Assembly: GCF_001640025.1 (NCBI RefSeq)
Contig: NC_031672.1
Location: 1,984,001-2,048,000, forward strand
Source of the DNA: Sugiyamaella lignohabitans
Lineage: Eukaryota; Ascomycota; Dipodascomycetes; Dipodascales; Trichomonascaceae
Length of the DNA stretch: 64,000 nt
Direction of reading: 5' to 3'
The notes below the pieces were generated by a model. The model was not told the DNA's origin. It searched no databases and saw only the letters and a program-made list of their open reading frames with translations. The position numbers and the translations under genes were made by a program. Below, one piece after another: positions 1 through 11,300 of the stretch. Within the stretch, counting starts at the first letter, position 1; each line of letters begins with the position of its first letter.

Positions 1-740
1 CTCTGGCTAGAAGGTATTAAAAAGTCCGATATGCCCTGCCAAGGACTGGTCAAAGCACATTGCAGGGTCTAAGCATAGCTTCAGTTAAATTAGATACCGA
101 CAACTCGGGAATTACGTCCTCTTTAGTGAAAGTTACCGAAATATCTAAATATTTTATCAAGTAGGCATTCGACTCCGTATAGACTATAGCAGATCATGAG
201 AGGCCGTTGGGACCCCAGATACGGCAGGACTATTATCTCTCGTATTAAGGTTGGTTCAGTAGCAGTAGTAGCAGTAGTAGCAGTAGATAGTTAGAACCTT
301 AAATAAACTCAGCACTAGGACATGTTGTGTTCCTGTGCCTTACGCTGCAGCTGTCAGAAATCGGTATCAGAAAAATCTAGTTTAGCACGACACAGTGAGT
401 TTCCCAGTGATAGTAGATCAGCCATGTGGAATATGGTTGTTTCATGTCGCTAATGCGACAGCCTGCTTCATGTCAGGATGTCTCTTACTTGAGTGGTGTT
501 GGAAGTAACAAAGACAACAACATTTGCAATTAAAAGTGTGATTTTGAGCTTCGCATGGCAATGCCGAGGAACCTTCAAATTTTATGGTACAATGTACAAT
601 ACCCCGCAGTAGTATATTAATTAATAACTATCAGGCTACTTGGTTAAACTCTGAGTACGAATTGCAAGAGGCCAAAAATAACATACAACATAATAATTCC
701 ATATATACAGCAAAAAAAAACGTGCCTTAGTCGGCCCGTC
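1..740. other. Non-coding flank with a short trinucleotide repeat
   Basis: No coding region or RNA gene could be supported here. It lies downstream of the PNGase A gene (minus strand). A short AGT/AGC trinucleotide microsatellite occupies about 257-287. The left window edge may hold the end of an unseen gene, but no frame is convincing. Confidence 0.5.
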
Positions 741-2804
741 TTACCTAAGCATGTGTCTATTCCTGGCAATCAATTTCCTATGTATCATCATACCCAGTGT
801 GCTTTGATTAAGCTGAGTCTTTTGTTTGGACCGACCGCTATCTGTGGTCTCAGCCCGATGTTGATCAAAAAACCGGTGGACTTCCGCTAAATATTGTCCT
901 GACCAATTATTGCCCATTGCTCTGGCTTGAGTATCAAAGAACTTGTCCGAAAGCATGTGGATGCTATCTCCTCTGATGGCTGGTCCCTCTGGCATATTGA
1001 TAAAACTACTTGTATAGATAGGGTCGCCTCTTGAGTCAGTATCAACAATCAGAGTATTGTTCACTGCTGCAGCCACCCGCTGGTAAGCTTTAGTTCTATC
1101 TTGATGGAAATAAAGCTGTCGGTTGGATCCAAAACCCATACGCCCTCTAGAGTCTAAAGGCTTATCAAATGTAGAGGACGTGGCGTTCTGAACTGTTGCA
1201 ATTGACGCCCCAGTTATGCTATTTGTATGCTCGTAACCATGAGTCAACTCTGTGTCAGTACGGCCATTCATCTGATCATAAGTAGCTTGAATAGCTAGAG
1301 GGTACTGATACATTTTCTGCCAGGTCCGACGTCTGCTCGGGCCGTCGTTATCTGGTCTTTCCATCGTAATATTCTCCGCACACAACGTACTCTGAGCTAC
1401 ACTGTGAAACTCATAACGGTTCGACAAATATTGGATATTATCATACATGCAGGCTTGCTGCCATTCAAGGTGGATATTATGTCCATTAAAGTTTAACCTC
1501 GCGCTTCTTGTCAGCCCCTTTAATATTGATACCACTTCAAACACACTAGAGTTACTCGGCAAGAACCCGCCAACCGACTTATTATCCAAGTCTTTGTCAT
1601 CAGCACTAGTTCCATTGATTGTAGTGTTGCTATTGTTTAGCACCATGTAGCCTTGACCATTGACTGAAGGAGTTTCCCATGTCAGAATATTGGCATTTAT
1701 TAGCCATCCATCATTTATTTGGGTCGAATTGTAGCCATTCATAACCCGGACATCGATCCTGGCATCCGTCTCCCAAAGGACAGGTAGAAATGCGCTGATA
1801 TCTATCTCGTAGACGGGAGTATCAAAAGCATGGATACCAACTATAGGGCTCCACATATACGAGGATATCCCACCTGTAAATATCACCGGATATGGGAACA
1901 CAAATCCGGCAACTCGATTATTTATCGACACCTCTATTACTCGTGACGGACCCCCTCCTACGCCGTTAAGAGCACCGGCATATTCGTCAAGTAGATGGCT
2001 GTACCAGAATTCTTCACTATCGTAACCAGTTGCGGAAATGGCAATTACTGCTCTAGTGACATTTCGTGCAATTGGTTCAATTTGTTTGGAGACTAGCGGC
2101 GAGGGCCTGACATAGTCTCGTTTGGCTAGTTTAGCTGGACGTGGTTCGATTGATTGCCCTGATGGGATAGCAATGATATGATCAGGTGGCAGTTGTCCCG
2201 AGTATTGCTGCCATAAAAGATCACCATCACCATCAGCGAGTCCCTGGTCGTGATCCACATCTAACTCTGGATAGTAAAATCGGGCAGTAAGAGTGGTGGA
2301 GATTGGTCCATTAAGCGTTCCATCAAGGACATTTTCCAGTTTTATTGTCAATTCCTGTTGTCTCTTGAAAAGAGTAATATAATTTGACATGTCTTTGGTG
2401 AATGTCGAGCTGATATTGTGGGCACCTGGTTGGGCAGTAGACGACAGCCAGATCTCGCTTTCTCCCATAAATATGTGTATAAGTCTCTCATCTTGGACTC
2501 CATGGATTCTCGTCTTGAGTGTGAGTGTTGCTTTAGTGAAATTTAAGGCCGGGGGGTTATACTGGATTTTCAAAGGCTTAGAAACAGAGTTTGCAAATAC
2601 ATGCTCAGCAAGAATCTCGGTATGAATAATAGGGCCATAGTCAGGAGGTGGTCCAGTGACTTGAATCACTTCAGCAGGACTTAGAGCAGAGCCTGAGTAC
2701 AAAGAGTTTTCTGCTTTGCCCTTTGTCCATAGCGCTGAAGGAGCTCCCAAACATGCAGTAAGCAGACAAACCGTTTGCGCTGCCAAAAAGACATTGACTT
2801 TCAT
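741..2804 (-). CDS. Secreted peptide-N4-asparagine amidase A (PNGase A) family protein
   Basis: A single-exon 687-residue protein with an N-terminal hydrophobic signal peptide (about residues 1-20) and many N-glycosylation sequons, so it should enter the secretory pathway. The body (about 45-600) resembles the PNGase A family, first known from almond and fungi, which cleaves the amide bond between Asn and the innermost GlcNAc of N-glycans. Family-like stretches include the N-terminal beta-rich segment around FTKATLTLKTRIHGVQ and a later HGYEHTNSITG region. The start is the ATG at 2804; the stop is at 741-743. There is no C-terminal GPI-type tail. The assignment rests on overall family resemblance; I did not locate catalytic residues. 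Secreted PNGase A is patchily distributed in budding yeasts, so retention or transfer is possible. Confidence 0.8.
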   Translation of the reverse strand: MKVNVFLAAQTVCLLTACLGAPSALWTKGKAENSLYSGSALSPAEVIQVTGPPPDYGPIIHTEILAEHVFANSVSKPLKIQYNPPALNFTKATLTLKTRIHGVQDERLIHIFMGESEIWLSSTAQPGAHNISSTFTKDMSNYITLFKRQQELTIKLENVLDGTLNGPISTTLTARFYYPELDVDHDQGLADGDGDLLWQQYSGQLPPDHIIAIPSGQSIEPRPAKLAKRDYVRPSPLVSKQIEPIARNVTRAVIAISATGYDSEEFWYSHLLDEYAGALNGVGGGPSRVIEVSINNRVAGFVFPYPVIFTGGISSYMWSPIVGIHAFDTPVYEIDISAFLPVLWETDARIDVRVMNGYNSTQINDGWLINANILTWETPSVNGQGYMVLNNSNTTINGTSADDKDLDNKSVGGFLPSNSSVFEVVSILKGLTRSARLNFNGHNIHLEWQQACMYDNIQYLSNRYEFHSVAQSTLCAENITMERPDNDGPSRRRTWQKMYQYPLAIQATYDQMNGRTDTELTHGYEHTNSITGASIATVQNATSSTFDKPLDSRGRMGFGSNRQLYFHQDRTKAYQRVAAAVNNTLIVDTDSRGDPIYTSSFINMPEGPAIRGDSIHMLSDKFFDTQARAMGNNWSGQYLAEVHRFFDQHRAETTDSGRSKQKTQLNQSTLGMMIHRKLIARNRHMLR

Positions 2805-3227
2805 TGGAATTCACACCTATTTGAATTCAATTTGCTAGCTTATAGCAAAGCTTATTGAAAACTACACGCATTTTATTACCACGGGAGCAATGATATATAT
2901 AGCTAGTGGGTATCTTAGATCTGCATTATTTTAGTAGATAAAATGGCAGCGCTGTAATAGGCATTATTAATGCTGGCATGAACAGGCTGCTAAGCTTGAA
3001 CAACGCGCCACTTATTTAGCATATACGAAAAGACTCTTTGTTACTGGAATTCGTTTTGTAAGAGTCAAACATGGCTAGTTTCTTATTTACGGGCCCTCAA
3101 TAAAATGACCCAAGAACATGGTTAACTTATAGGCATGAAGTACAGAAGCATAGCCGCGCATTCGCCTAGTTATAACGAGCTGAAAGTCACGATCCGAGTA
3201 ACTATCCTGACCTTACTGAACCAAAGA
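2805..3227. promoter_or_regulatory. Divergent intergenic region, PNGase A / 3228 gene
   Basis: A 423-bp spacer between the minus-strand PNGase A gene and the plus-strand small spliced gene. It should contain both promoters. I see AT-rich tracts, including a TATATATA-like stretch near 2890-2900, but no motif I can name firmly. Confidence 0.4.
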
Positions 3228-3449
3228 ATGGTAAGTATAATACCCGATTTTTAAATATTGATGGATAGCTTCTAATTATTTCAGGCTCTACCAAATTTAA
3301 GAAGGATCTTTGCGTCGTTTCGTACCGAGGAAGAAGAAAGAGAATATTCTCGAGCAGCGTTTTTCAACCTCATCGGGTTTCTTGGCTCTTGTGTGGTGTT
3401 TAGCTTGATTGCACAAAAACTTTCTGGATCTAAGGGCCCTGCAGCATGA
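3228..3449 (+). CDS. Candidate small single-pass membrane protein (55 aa), spliced
   Basis: Exon 1 is just the ATG (3228-3230). The intron is 3231-3284 (54 bp; GTAAGT donor, TTCTAAT branch, TTTCAG acceptor). Exon 2 is 3285-3449. Joined, it encodes 55 residues: a basic N-terminus (NLRRIFASFR), an acidic patch (TEEEEREY), one hydrophobic helix (about 27-45, FFNLIGFLGSCVVFSLIA) and a short basic tail. This pattern fits small tail-anchored or mitochondrial membrane subunits, but I do not recognise the family. Its TGA overlaps the first ATG of the downstream EXO5 frame as ATGA. An intron straight after the start codon is common in yeasts. The region could instead be EXO5 leader sequence; RNA evidence would decide. 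Confidence 0.5.
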
Positions 3450-4636
3450 GACATTCATGGGAGTATGTTCACGTTCGTGGCCGATGGCTTCTAGATAGCA
3501 GGAAGAAATGCGGACATAATTATGTTCGTCTGCACTCTCAAAAGACTGGGAAGCGGCGATATCAAACGGCCCATCAAACAGCCCATCAAACGGTCCATCG
3601 TCAGTCTGTACCTTCTCGTGATATGAGATTAACATCAAAATCTACATTGGATGGTATCAAGACGGGTTATCTACCACGGAAGCTGACTTCAATTGATAAT
3701 CCAGAGCCGTTGGTAGGTGCACGGCCCCCAACTCCTCTATCATTATATCGCAACAACAAAAAACTCAATGTAACCGATATTTCCACAAAGTACTGCGAAT
3801 TGCTTGATTTCTATGATCTTCGAAGTGGTAAGAAAGTAGAAACTGCGGCAATGGCTGCCGGAACAGTGGTACATTTAGCTCTTGAAAAAGAAGCAGAGAA
3901 GCATCTGGTTAAAGTTACACTGCCTGACACATTAAAATTATCAAGAGAGGAAGAAATGGCGAAAAAGTTTCTTGATCTTATTGCTCGACTAAATGCGATG
4001 CTGGCTGGACATGCGGTGAGAGAATTCTACACCTTTGGCCTTGTGGATGACTGTCTGATTACTGGCTATATTGATGAGCTTGGACGGGGTCCAGATAATA
4101 GTTTAATTATATCAGATACAAAATCACGAGTCAAAGGCACTCTTCCGCCAGTCTCACAGAGACTATCTGCATATCACCAGCTATTGGTGTACCATAAGCT
4201 TTTGCTGTCGATGCTGCATGACAGTGAACTTGCCCAATCACTTCCTCGTCTTTATGAAGCATTTGAAGTTGATCCAAACAGGCCCTTTTCAAATGAATTT
4301 GTCATTGCTCTTGAGAACAAGTATTCATCCTTGAGTCTAATAGAATCAAGGCTTAGAGAACTCCTGCATAAGGTAGCATTTAAGCTTAACGTTTCGGATG
4401 AGATTCAGGTATCTTATCGCAGGTCTACAGGTACAAATGCTGGTGCATTAATTGACACATGTCGGTATATTTATGACGAACAGGCATTTCAAGAATTGAA
4501 AGAGTTCTCACTTCAATTCTGGCGAGGCGAAAGAGACGCCATTGGAGTCGACCCAGCAGAGCGCAATAAATGTCGTACTTGTCAATGGTTTGACCGCTGC
4601 GAGTGGCGTGCTACTATGGATGCTGCCATGCTTTAG
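3446..4636 (+). CDS. EXO5: Exonuclease V, mitochondrial (Exo5/Dem1-like)
   Basis: A PD-(D/E)XK single-strand DNA exonuclease with an iron-sulfur cluster. In S. cerevisiae the homologue maintains mitochondrial DNA. Visible hallmarks: a Cys at residue 117 (STKYCELLDFYDL) that pairs with three C-terminal cysteines in NKCRTCQWFDRCEW to ligate 4Fe-4S; the RecB-type motif GTVVHLALEKEAE; the acidic motif GYIDEL followed by ISDTKSR (the D and K of the nuclease core); and AYHQLLVYHKLL. The 396-residue frame begins at 3446, overlapping the stop of the small upstream gene. An in-frame ATG at 3623 (residue 60) is the safer start because the preceding 59 residues include a TAHQTAHQTVH repeat and look like leader sequence. 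The basic extension could, however, be a mitochondrial presequence. The family call is firm; the start is not. Confidence 0.85.
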   Translation: MRHSWEYVHVRGRWLLDSRKKCGHNYVRLHSQKTGKRRYQTAHQTAHQTVHRQSVPSRDMRLTSKSTLDGIKTGYLPRKLTSIDNPEPLVGARPPTPLSLYRNNKKLNVTDISTKYCELLDFYDLRSGKKVETAAMAAGTVVHLALEKEAEKHLVKVTLPDTLKLSREEEMAKKFLDLIARLNAMLAGHAVREFYTFGLVDDCLITGYIDELGRGPDNSLIISDTKSRVKGTLPPVSQRLSAYHQLLVYHKLLLSMLHDSELAQSLPRLYEAFEVDPNRPFSNEFVIALENKYSSLSLIESRLRELLHKVAFKLNVSDEIQVSYRRSTGTNAGALIDTCRYIYDEQAFQELKEFSLQFWRGERDAIGVDPAERNKCRTCQWFDRCEWRATMDAAML

Positions 4637-5063
4637 ATCATAGTTTTGATCGCCTCAGACCCACTGTTCTCTGTTGTTTTGACTGGGTCATGGGCTTGCT
4701 AGTTACCATCTATGTTGCACTGATCAATACAACACTCAATCGTTCTGCATTTCACCAGTCATTTGTTTAGCTTGCGTTTGTGTTAGCTTAATTAGGCTTG
4801 TATTCTATGTACAAAATTTATTATATTAACACCACAGGGTGAAGAAAATCACCAAAAAATAATGCAAAGTGATATAGATGGCTTATTACGGACGTCTAGG
4901 CTGGAAAAGATCCCAATGAACTTGAATGTGAATTATTAGTTTTTATGTCACTTCAAGCACCTTGTTATCTTCGTTTCTTCATTGTGAGGTTGAAATTTTT
5001 TTTTGTCTTGTCTTGTTCTTGTTCGTGAGTTACCATTTCATTTCGGCTTGCTAAAAACCAAAT
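4637..5063. other. Convergent 3' spacer, EXO5 / MRS3-MRS4
   Basis: 427 bp between two converging genes. AT-rich, with T-tracts (for example around 4995-5005) suited to 3'-end formation on both strands. No gene, tRNA or repeat seen. Confidence 0.4.
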
Positions 5064-6314
5064 CTAGTCAAACTTCTTGGTTGCAAAGTGACTTGATTTA
5101 TACAAGTAGAACTTGGCCATTTCATAGGAAGTCCAACTAATGGCAGTTGATGGCATGTTGGACACCACACGTGGTCGTAGACCCTTCCAGAATCCACGCA
5201 ACCCATCGTGCTTGTAAATATAAGAAGCGGCATCTTTGAAAGAATTCAATTGGCGGACGCTGACATCATAATTGAGTCCTTTGGTCTGTAAAAGAGTTTT
5301 AATAACATCCAAGGGAGTTGTAATTGCTGCAGCACTGGCACCAGCAATACCACCGGCCACACAGTGAACCAGTGGGTCGTGCACTTTATTTGGGTTCAAA
5401 AATTTCGATGCAGACTCATATACAGTAAAGTTAACGGCTGTAAAAGGAATGTTCATCATCAACGTGGTCGGGTATGAAACATAAAAAGCACCAAATCCTT
5501 CTTTCTTGTAGATGTCAAGGGCACAGTGGAAAAAACCACTGTATTTCGCACCTCGAAGTTGCATTCGCTGCTTGATCACATCGAAAGGGTTCATTAACGC
5601 ATCAGAAGTGGTGGTGGCACTAGCACCAGCAATCGAGGTAACAATTGGATGGTGGTGCTTGTCGGCGTTACCACCAAGAGAGTTCTTGACCGATTCGTAA
5701 ACTGCGAAATAAACGGCGTGAGCGGGACCAGCGCCAATAACCACCGAAGTCATACCTCTCCACAGACTTCTAGCCCCCTCAGCGGCCGAGATTCGGGTCA
5801 CGGCACTAACAATTCCGGAATATTTGTTGCCTGCACCAGTAACTACCTGCATACGGGTCTTAATAGCATCAACTGGGTACATGACTGTATGTTCCATGAT
5901 ACCAGCAGCTGCACCAGCAACCAAATTGGCAGCTAATGAAGTATTTTGAGGAAGGGATTCATAATCGTCATAATCTTCGTCATCGTCGTCATTTTGTTCT
6001 TTGTTAAGTTTGGTTTCAGTACCGGAACTGGCACCAGCACCAGAATCAGCACCAGAACCACTCACACTAGTAGTGGGATTGATATCGGTGTTATCATTGT
6101 TGCTAACACCTCCACCGCCTCCACTATCGCCAAGAACCTTATGAGTTGTGCTTGAAATGACCAACCCGCTATTTGGAAGGGTAATTGCAGGAGTCTGCTG
6201 TGTTAAAGAAGCTACCAATTCGGTATTATTATTAGAGGTGCCGAGGTCGTTCGTCATGGCCATTTTATGAATCAGAGGTGAATTAATGGTATTTTGATCG
6301 GACAGAGCGGGCAT
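5064..6314 (-). CDS. MRS4: Mitochondrial iron transporter, mitoferrin (Mrs3/Mrs4-like carrier)
   Basis: A 416-residue mitochondrial carrier of the inner membrane that imports ferrous iron for Fe-S cluster and haem synthesis. Three carrier repeats are visible, each with its PX[DE]XX[KR] signature: PVDAIKTRMQ, PFDVIKQRMQ and PLDVIKTLLQ. The mitoferrin-type stretches AAGIMEHTVMYPVDAIK and GAGPAHAVYFAVYE distinguish it from other carriers. An unusual N-terminal extension of about 125 residues is rich in Asn, Ser, Gly and acidic residues (for example DDDDEDYDDYE) and is absent from short yeast Mrs3/4. The ATG at 6314 opens the frame. Upstream lies a long leader with a 12-bp tandem duplication at about 6572-6595. 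Function follows from the family; the extension has no assigned role. Confidence 0.93.
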   Translation of the reverse strand: MPALSDQNTINSPLIHKMAMTNDLGTSNNNTELVASLTQQTPAITLPNSGLVISSTTHKVLGDSGGGGGVSNNDNTDINPTTSVSGSGADSGAGASSGTETKLNKEQNDDDDEDYDDYESLPQNTSLAANLVAGAAAGIMEHTVMYPVDAIKTRMQVVTGAGNKYSGIVSAVTRISAAEGARSLWRGMTSVVIGAGPAHAVYFAVYESVKNSLGGNADKHHHPIVTSIAGASATTTSDALMNPFDVIKQRMQLRGAKYSGFFHCALDIYKKEGFGAFYVSYPTTLMMNIPFTAVNFTVYESASKFLNPNKVHDPLVHCVAGGIAGASAAAITTPLDVIKTLLQTKGLNYDVSVRQLNSFKDAASYIYKHDGLRGFWKGLRPRVVSNMPSTAISWTSYEMAKFYLYKSSHFATKKFD

Positions 6315-8076
6315 AATTGTACAATGACTAGAGTCTAAGAGTGTTTAATCGAAAACTTTGGCTGCAAAGCAACCAAAAGATGATAATGACAGACTGTCTA
6401 AGAGCAGGCAATTACTGTCAAACTGAATCGACAGCAAGGAAAAAGATGATCGAAAACCGAAATCAATCTCCACAGTTAGAAACTTGAGAAAACTGAATTA
6501 TGACTTGGATTCCACAAACACTCTCAGTACTAGTTGCAGAAGTTGAATATGAATAATAGTTCTAAAAAGAATCTGAGTTGCGGTCTGAGTTGCGGTCGGA
6601 TTCTTATCACAGATTGACTACACCAAACTAACGGAAGGGAAACAAAACCGAGCCACAACAGAAACGAAACAGAAAAAAGTCAGTGCAAAATAGAGGGTCT
6701 CCGAAATTCTATAAAACTCTAAATTCAGTCAAGCAGGGCAGCAGCTTAGCTACAGCAAGACTATACGCAAATTTTTCACAAGATCAAACCAAAGAATACA
6801 ATAAAAAATAATGGCAGTTTTATAAACCGTGACAGAGTTTAAACTGCTTTCAATAATAAAATCCAATCCAAAGATGATAACCGATGAAGTTAAACAATCA
6901 GTGAAAAATACACTAAATCGATGGACAAAGCCCTAATTAGGTATTAAAGTTCCAGCCAGCCTCTTTTGCGGGTCTGCGATATCAACCCAGCAGAAAATAA
7001 ATACAAGAAAAATTGGCGACAAAAAAGCAGTCCTGCGAATTAAATGTGTAAAAATAGCACTCGATACCAAAGCTATATTACAATTTCGTAATAATTTTTA
7101 CCTTTCAAAAGATAACAAATGGCTGTTAGTCCGATATTTACAAAGTCCACAGTTTCGGCTGTGTTAATATATTAGCTCCCACGATGCAGCGAAGTAGGTG
7201 AAATTTCAGCCTTTTTATGGGTCTAGACCGATCTTTTATGATAAATGGAGTCAAGCCTTTTCCTCCTGCCTAGGCTCAGCGCTTTCACAGGTCTCACAGT
7301 CGGAGCCGTTCGTCGTTCGCTATTGGGAGTTTGGATTTTTCAGTGGGCGGCGTATGCACAATGTGCTTTTCTGTACTTTTACTGTACTGTTTCCTCTACT
7401 TCTGATTTCTCTATCGCCAGTGAGAGCTGTGGCAACCCCAATATATCTTTGAGCGCGGACGCGGCAAGTTAAATGTGATCAAACAGGGTTCGGTTTTGTT
7501 AGCGATGAAACGCTTGTGGACTTTTTTTATTCCGGTTGAAGATTATCGAGCAATCAACTGACGACTTTCTCAGGTCGATAGAAGAAAATCTGAGCACAAG
7601 ATTAGCTTTGCGAATTTATCACCCAATTTCTAATAAAGAATTCGAAACCTCTCAAGAAATGCAAAGTCCGAGCAAACAGCAATGGAAGCAGTCCCCACGG
7701 ATTTGTTATATTTTTTTTGTAGCAATCTTAGCAGTAACAACTGTATCAGCAGTGGCAGTGGCAAAGAAGTAAAAGAGAAAGAGAAAACTAAAACTACGGA
7801 TGATGAGTTCAGCTAAGACATAAATAACTAACCGGACGCAGAAAAGCAGCAAAAAGCCGAGTCGGCCCTGACTGTCAGACCAGTCGGGTTCCTGTCTTGG
7901 CAGCATCCGCTCCGAGCGCCGTTGACAAGATGCATGGGTCAATCGGTGCATGACGCATCTCGTATATAAAATTTTATCAGATGGCGGTTTTATCAGATTT
8001 TACCCAATCCGGAAGCTCTACTTCACCTGTCCCTGAACAAAAACCGTGGGTCTGGGGGGTGTGGTTACGGGTCTTA
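6315..8076. other. Long intergenic region upstream of MRS3/4
   Basis: About 1.8 kb between the MRS3/4 start and the KRE33 3' end (both minus strand). It holds the MRS3/4 promoter. Visible: two adjacent copies of CTGAGTTGCGGT at about 6572-6595, and several short open frames (for example 7198-7452 and 7536-7772) without family resemblance; the latter starts at TTG, not ATG. No supportable gene. Confidence 0.45.
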
Positions 8077-8253
8077 GGCTCCGCCCCAGACCCCGTGACT
8101 CCTCTCGCTGCGCTCGGATCGGGGCGGTGGCGTCTTGGTGCCAGTGGCTGCTGTGAGACGGATTTTTCCGGATTCTGTGCTCGGAAGAGACCCCTGGACG
8201 GTCCGAACAGTCTCCTGCGAAGTAAGAGCTATGAGGTCTGGCGCAGAGCCCCA
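8077..8253. repeat. GC foldback element, degenerate full copy
   Basis: Left arm 8077-8122 (CTCCGCCCCAGACCCC followed by a CTCCTCTCGCTGCGCTCG box) and right arm about 8198-8253 (CTCCTGCGAAG then a decayed hairpin GGCGCAGAGCC) in inverted orientation. Both arms have point changes and the outer tips are lost, so this appears to be an old copy. It sits just beyond the KRE33 stop codon. Confidence 0.7.
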
Positions 8254-8330
8254 GATCCCGTAGACAACGCCACTGTAGAACAAAGTTAAATGCAATTAAT
8301 TAAATAGGATGATAATGTAACAGTTGGGGT

Positions 8331-11300
8331 CTAGTGCTTGTTTTTCTTTTGCTTCTTCTTTTTGGATCCGCCCATCTCACTTTCGTAGATTTCTTCGGCG
8401 GTTTCTTTGCGTTTGGTTTCTTTGGTTGATTTGAGACTGACGGTTCCCTTGGTTGATCCCGAGGCTGCTTTCTTGACAGACTCGGAACCCCACTCGGCGT
8501 CTTGCGAGATGGCAAACTTCTGCAGGTCAAGAGCGTTGATGAGCTCACGTTGCTTCTCTTTGAGTGCCTTTTTGTTGTCGTCAGCAGTGTCGTCGATTTC
8601 TTCGTCGGCTTCGGGAACGTTGGCAGCATTTCCGTTGACACCGTCCATCTCGTCCAACTCCTGGTCTCTGATTTCAGGCAACTCCTCGTTAATAGCCTTG
8701 GCAAGGGTCTCACGGAAGTAATTGGACACTTTACGGGTGGTCTTGGCAAACATGGCCAGTGTTTGGTTGACGGGCAGGTTAAGTTCGGCTGCAACTGTGT
8801 CAATGTCCTTCTTCTGCAGACCGATACCAAGAAGGATGGCTTGTTGAACACTGGAAAGTGAAACATCGCTAGAGAACTTGTTGGCAAAGTACAGAGTAGC
8901 AATCTTGGGCAGTAGGTCAACAATGACGTGGTAGTCAAGTCGGTTGTTGGCATACGACTCTAATCTCTTGAGATCGAATGGCGTGAACTCTCTGTCTAGA
9001 GCATCCTTGTCGAATACGCTGTTGGTATGGTACTTGGCAGTGGCATTCTTAGTTGCCTCGATGATACTTAGAGATTGTGCACTGGTGAACGATCTGAACT
9101 CATAAGCTAATAAAGCCAAGAAACGACGGTGGAAATCGCCACTGAACTCAGACAACCACTTGTCTTCATGGCCACTGAGAACCTTCAACATGATGGCAGT
9201 GTGCTCACCAGTCAGTTCGTTGGCAGTCTGACGAAGATATACAGGGGCGAACTTAGCTCTCTTCCAGAACTTGTTGAGCTGATTAGTCAAACCGAAAGAA
9301 ACACCTAGGTAGTGGAGAGCCTCAGGACGTCTCTCGGACAGCTTGAGAAGTAGTGGTGGCATGGTTCGAGGATCCTTGGTCTTGATAACGTCGGTTGCAA
9401 GAGTAGCCTTTTCAAGGTCTTTGTCCGATACTCGTTGAGCCTGGTGAGTCTCACTAAGGGTGTTGGCCTTTTCGGAGATATCAGCAAATTTGCCTTCATA
9501 GTAGTCGGTAAGGAGTTCCAAAGCACGAGATCCGTATCCCATGCCCATGTACTCAGGACTGGTAGCAATACGAATAACGCGAGCACCGGAAAGACCAGCA
9601 AATTCTTCATCTTGGAACTGCTGAGAAACGACCCATGGGATCAAGTCACCTCCACCTCTCTTTCCACTGGCCAAACTGTTAAGAATACTGGACTTTGAGA
9701 TCTGACCTTCTAAAGCAAGCTGAACAACACACAATGGTTCAGGGAGACGAGAATCGTTCTCATCAACTGGTGGTAATAACACAAACAACTGATGAGCTGG
9801 ACCATCACTTAATAGCTGTAAATCGTTGGGCGAGTTCTTATAGTGACTGGCAACATAAAGAGCCCATACTTTGTGAAGGAAAGCTTCTGAAACGGGGTGA
9901 AAAGAGAATAGAGTGTCACGGTTGATGTAGAACAAGTTACACTCGGATGGATGCGGGAATCCCTTAGTAGCCAGACGAGATGAAGAACCGATAGTAGCAT
10001 CTAAACACAAGACCTTGTTGAGCCATTTTTCAACAGGGTCTCCAGAAGCATATCTAATAGGCTCATTTAATGACACTTCGCGAAGAGTACGAACACCCGA
10101 AGAGGCTGTAGTTGTGCTGTTCTTGATAGCACTCGAACCAGCTTGCTCTCGTAGTTGTTGGATCAGTTTAAGTGACAATGAACGACCAGTACCTTCATAA
10201 CCGTTGATAGTAGAAGCCATGAATACAAGATATGGACCAATCAACTTTTTAACAAGAGGCAGAGGAATTGCTGCAGCCTCATCAATAACAACCAGCTCAG
10301 CTTGTCCCAAAACATGAGCATCTGAAGGCTGGATATATTGGATAGTTTGTCTATGACTCTTGAAAACATTAACTCTGACAATAGCATTATTGAAAGCAGG
10401 GTTAGTGGACTGAATAATATCGTAATCCAAGTGTTCTTCATAATTCAAAGCATCAAATCCCTTGAAAATGAACTCAAACAACGTCTTCAAGTTCTCAGGA
10501 CTTGGAGAAGTGATGAAAATATTAGAGTAGCCATGGCCAATAGCAGCGGCAATGGCGATACCCAAAGCAGCAGATTTACCTCTACCTCTACCAGCAGTCA
10601 GAGTAACAGTACTACGAAGAGTTTTTTCAGCAATAGCATCAACGAAAGTCAAAGTTGCCTTGGCCTGGTCAACAGTCTTGGCAAGATTAACTAATGCACC
10701 AGCTGGTTGAACGTCTTGTAACGACTCCTTAAGCTCTCGTAGTTCAATGACACTGGCAGGAGTATCTTCCTCTTCGTCAAATGGAGGAAGAGGTTTAATA
10801 TGTTTACCACCGGAAATTGGCAGAACGTTCAACTCGTCATCAACTACTAAACAATTTTCACAAGATCCAAGAGAAAGAATAAAACGTTCATTGAAACGTG
10901 CCACAACATCGTTGTGAGCCTCAGTACGATATCTCGCATGGATATCCATAGTCATAGTGTACAATTGTTTTAGTGAAGTCATAGACTTGAGCAGAATGAC
11001 CACAATACCACCACCCTCGACAGTTTCGATAGTACGGGCTAAAATATTCGGAGTAATAGCTTCAAAATCCTGTAAAATACACATTCCATAGGTGTTACCT
11101 AGAATATTCTCAGTCTCCTTATAGTAGACATAACGAATGTTCTGAAGAGACACAAACAACTCAAAGGGGTCCTCAGAATTGGCCTCTCTAATTCCTCGTT
11201 TCACATCACGTTTGATCTTGTTCTCTCTCTTCTTACGATGACTGGTGAAACCAAGCAATTTGTGCTTATAAGCCCACAGAACAGACTTGTTCATTTTAAT

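Noticed and set aside
7536..7772. 78-codon frame with a C-terminal hydrophobic segment
   Set aside because: It opens at TTG, has no ATG near its start and no recognisable homology; the hydrophobic part could be chance.
8300..8953. 217-codon minus-strand frame within KRE33
   Set aside because: Shadow of the KRE33 frame; Pro/Thr/Ser-rich composition is typical of an out-of-frame read.
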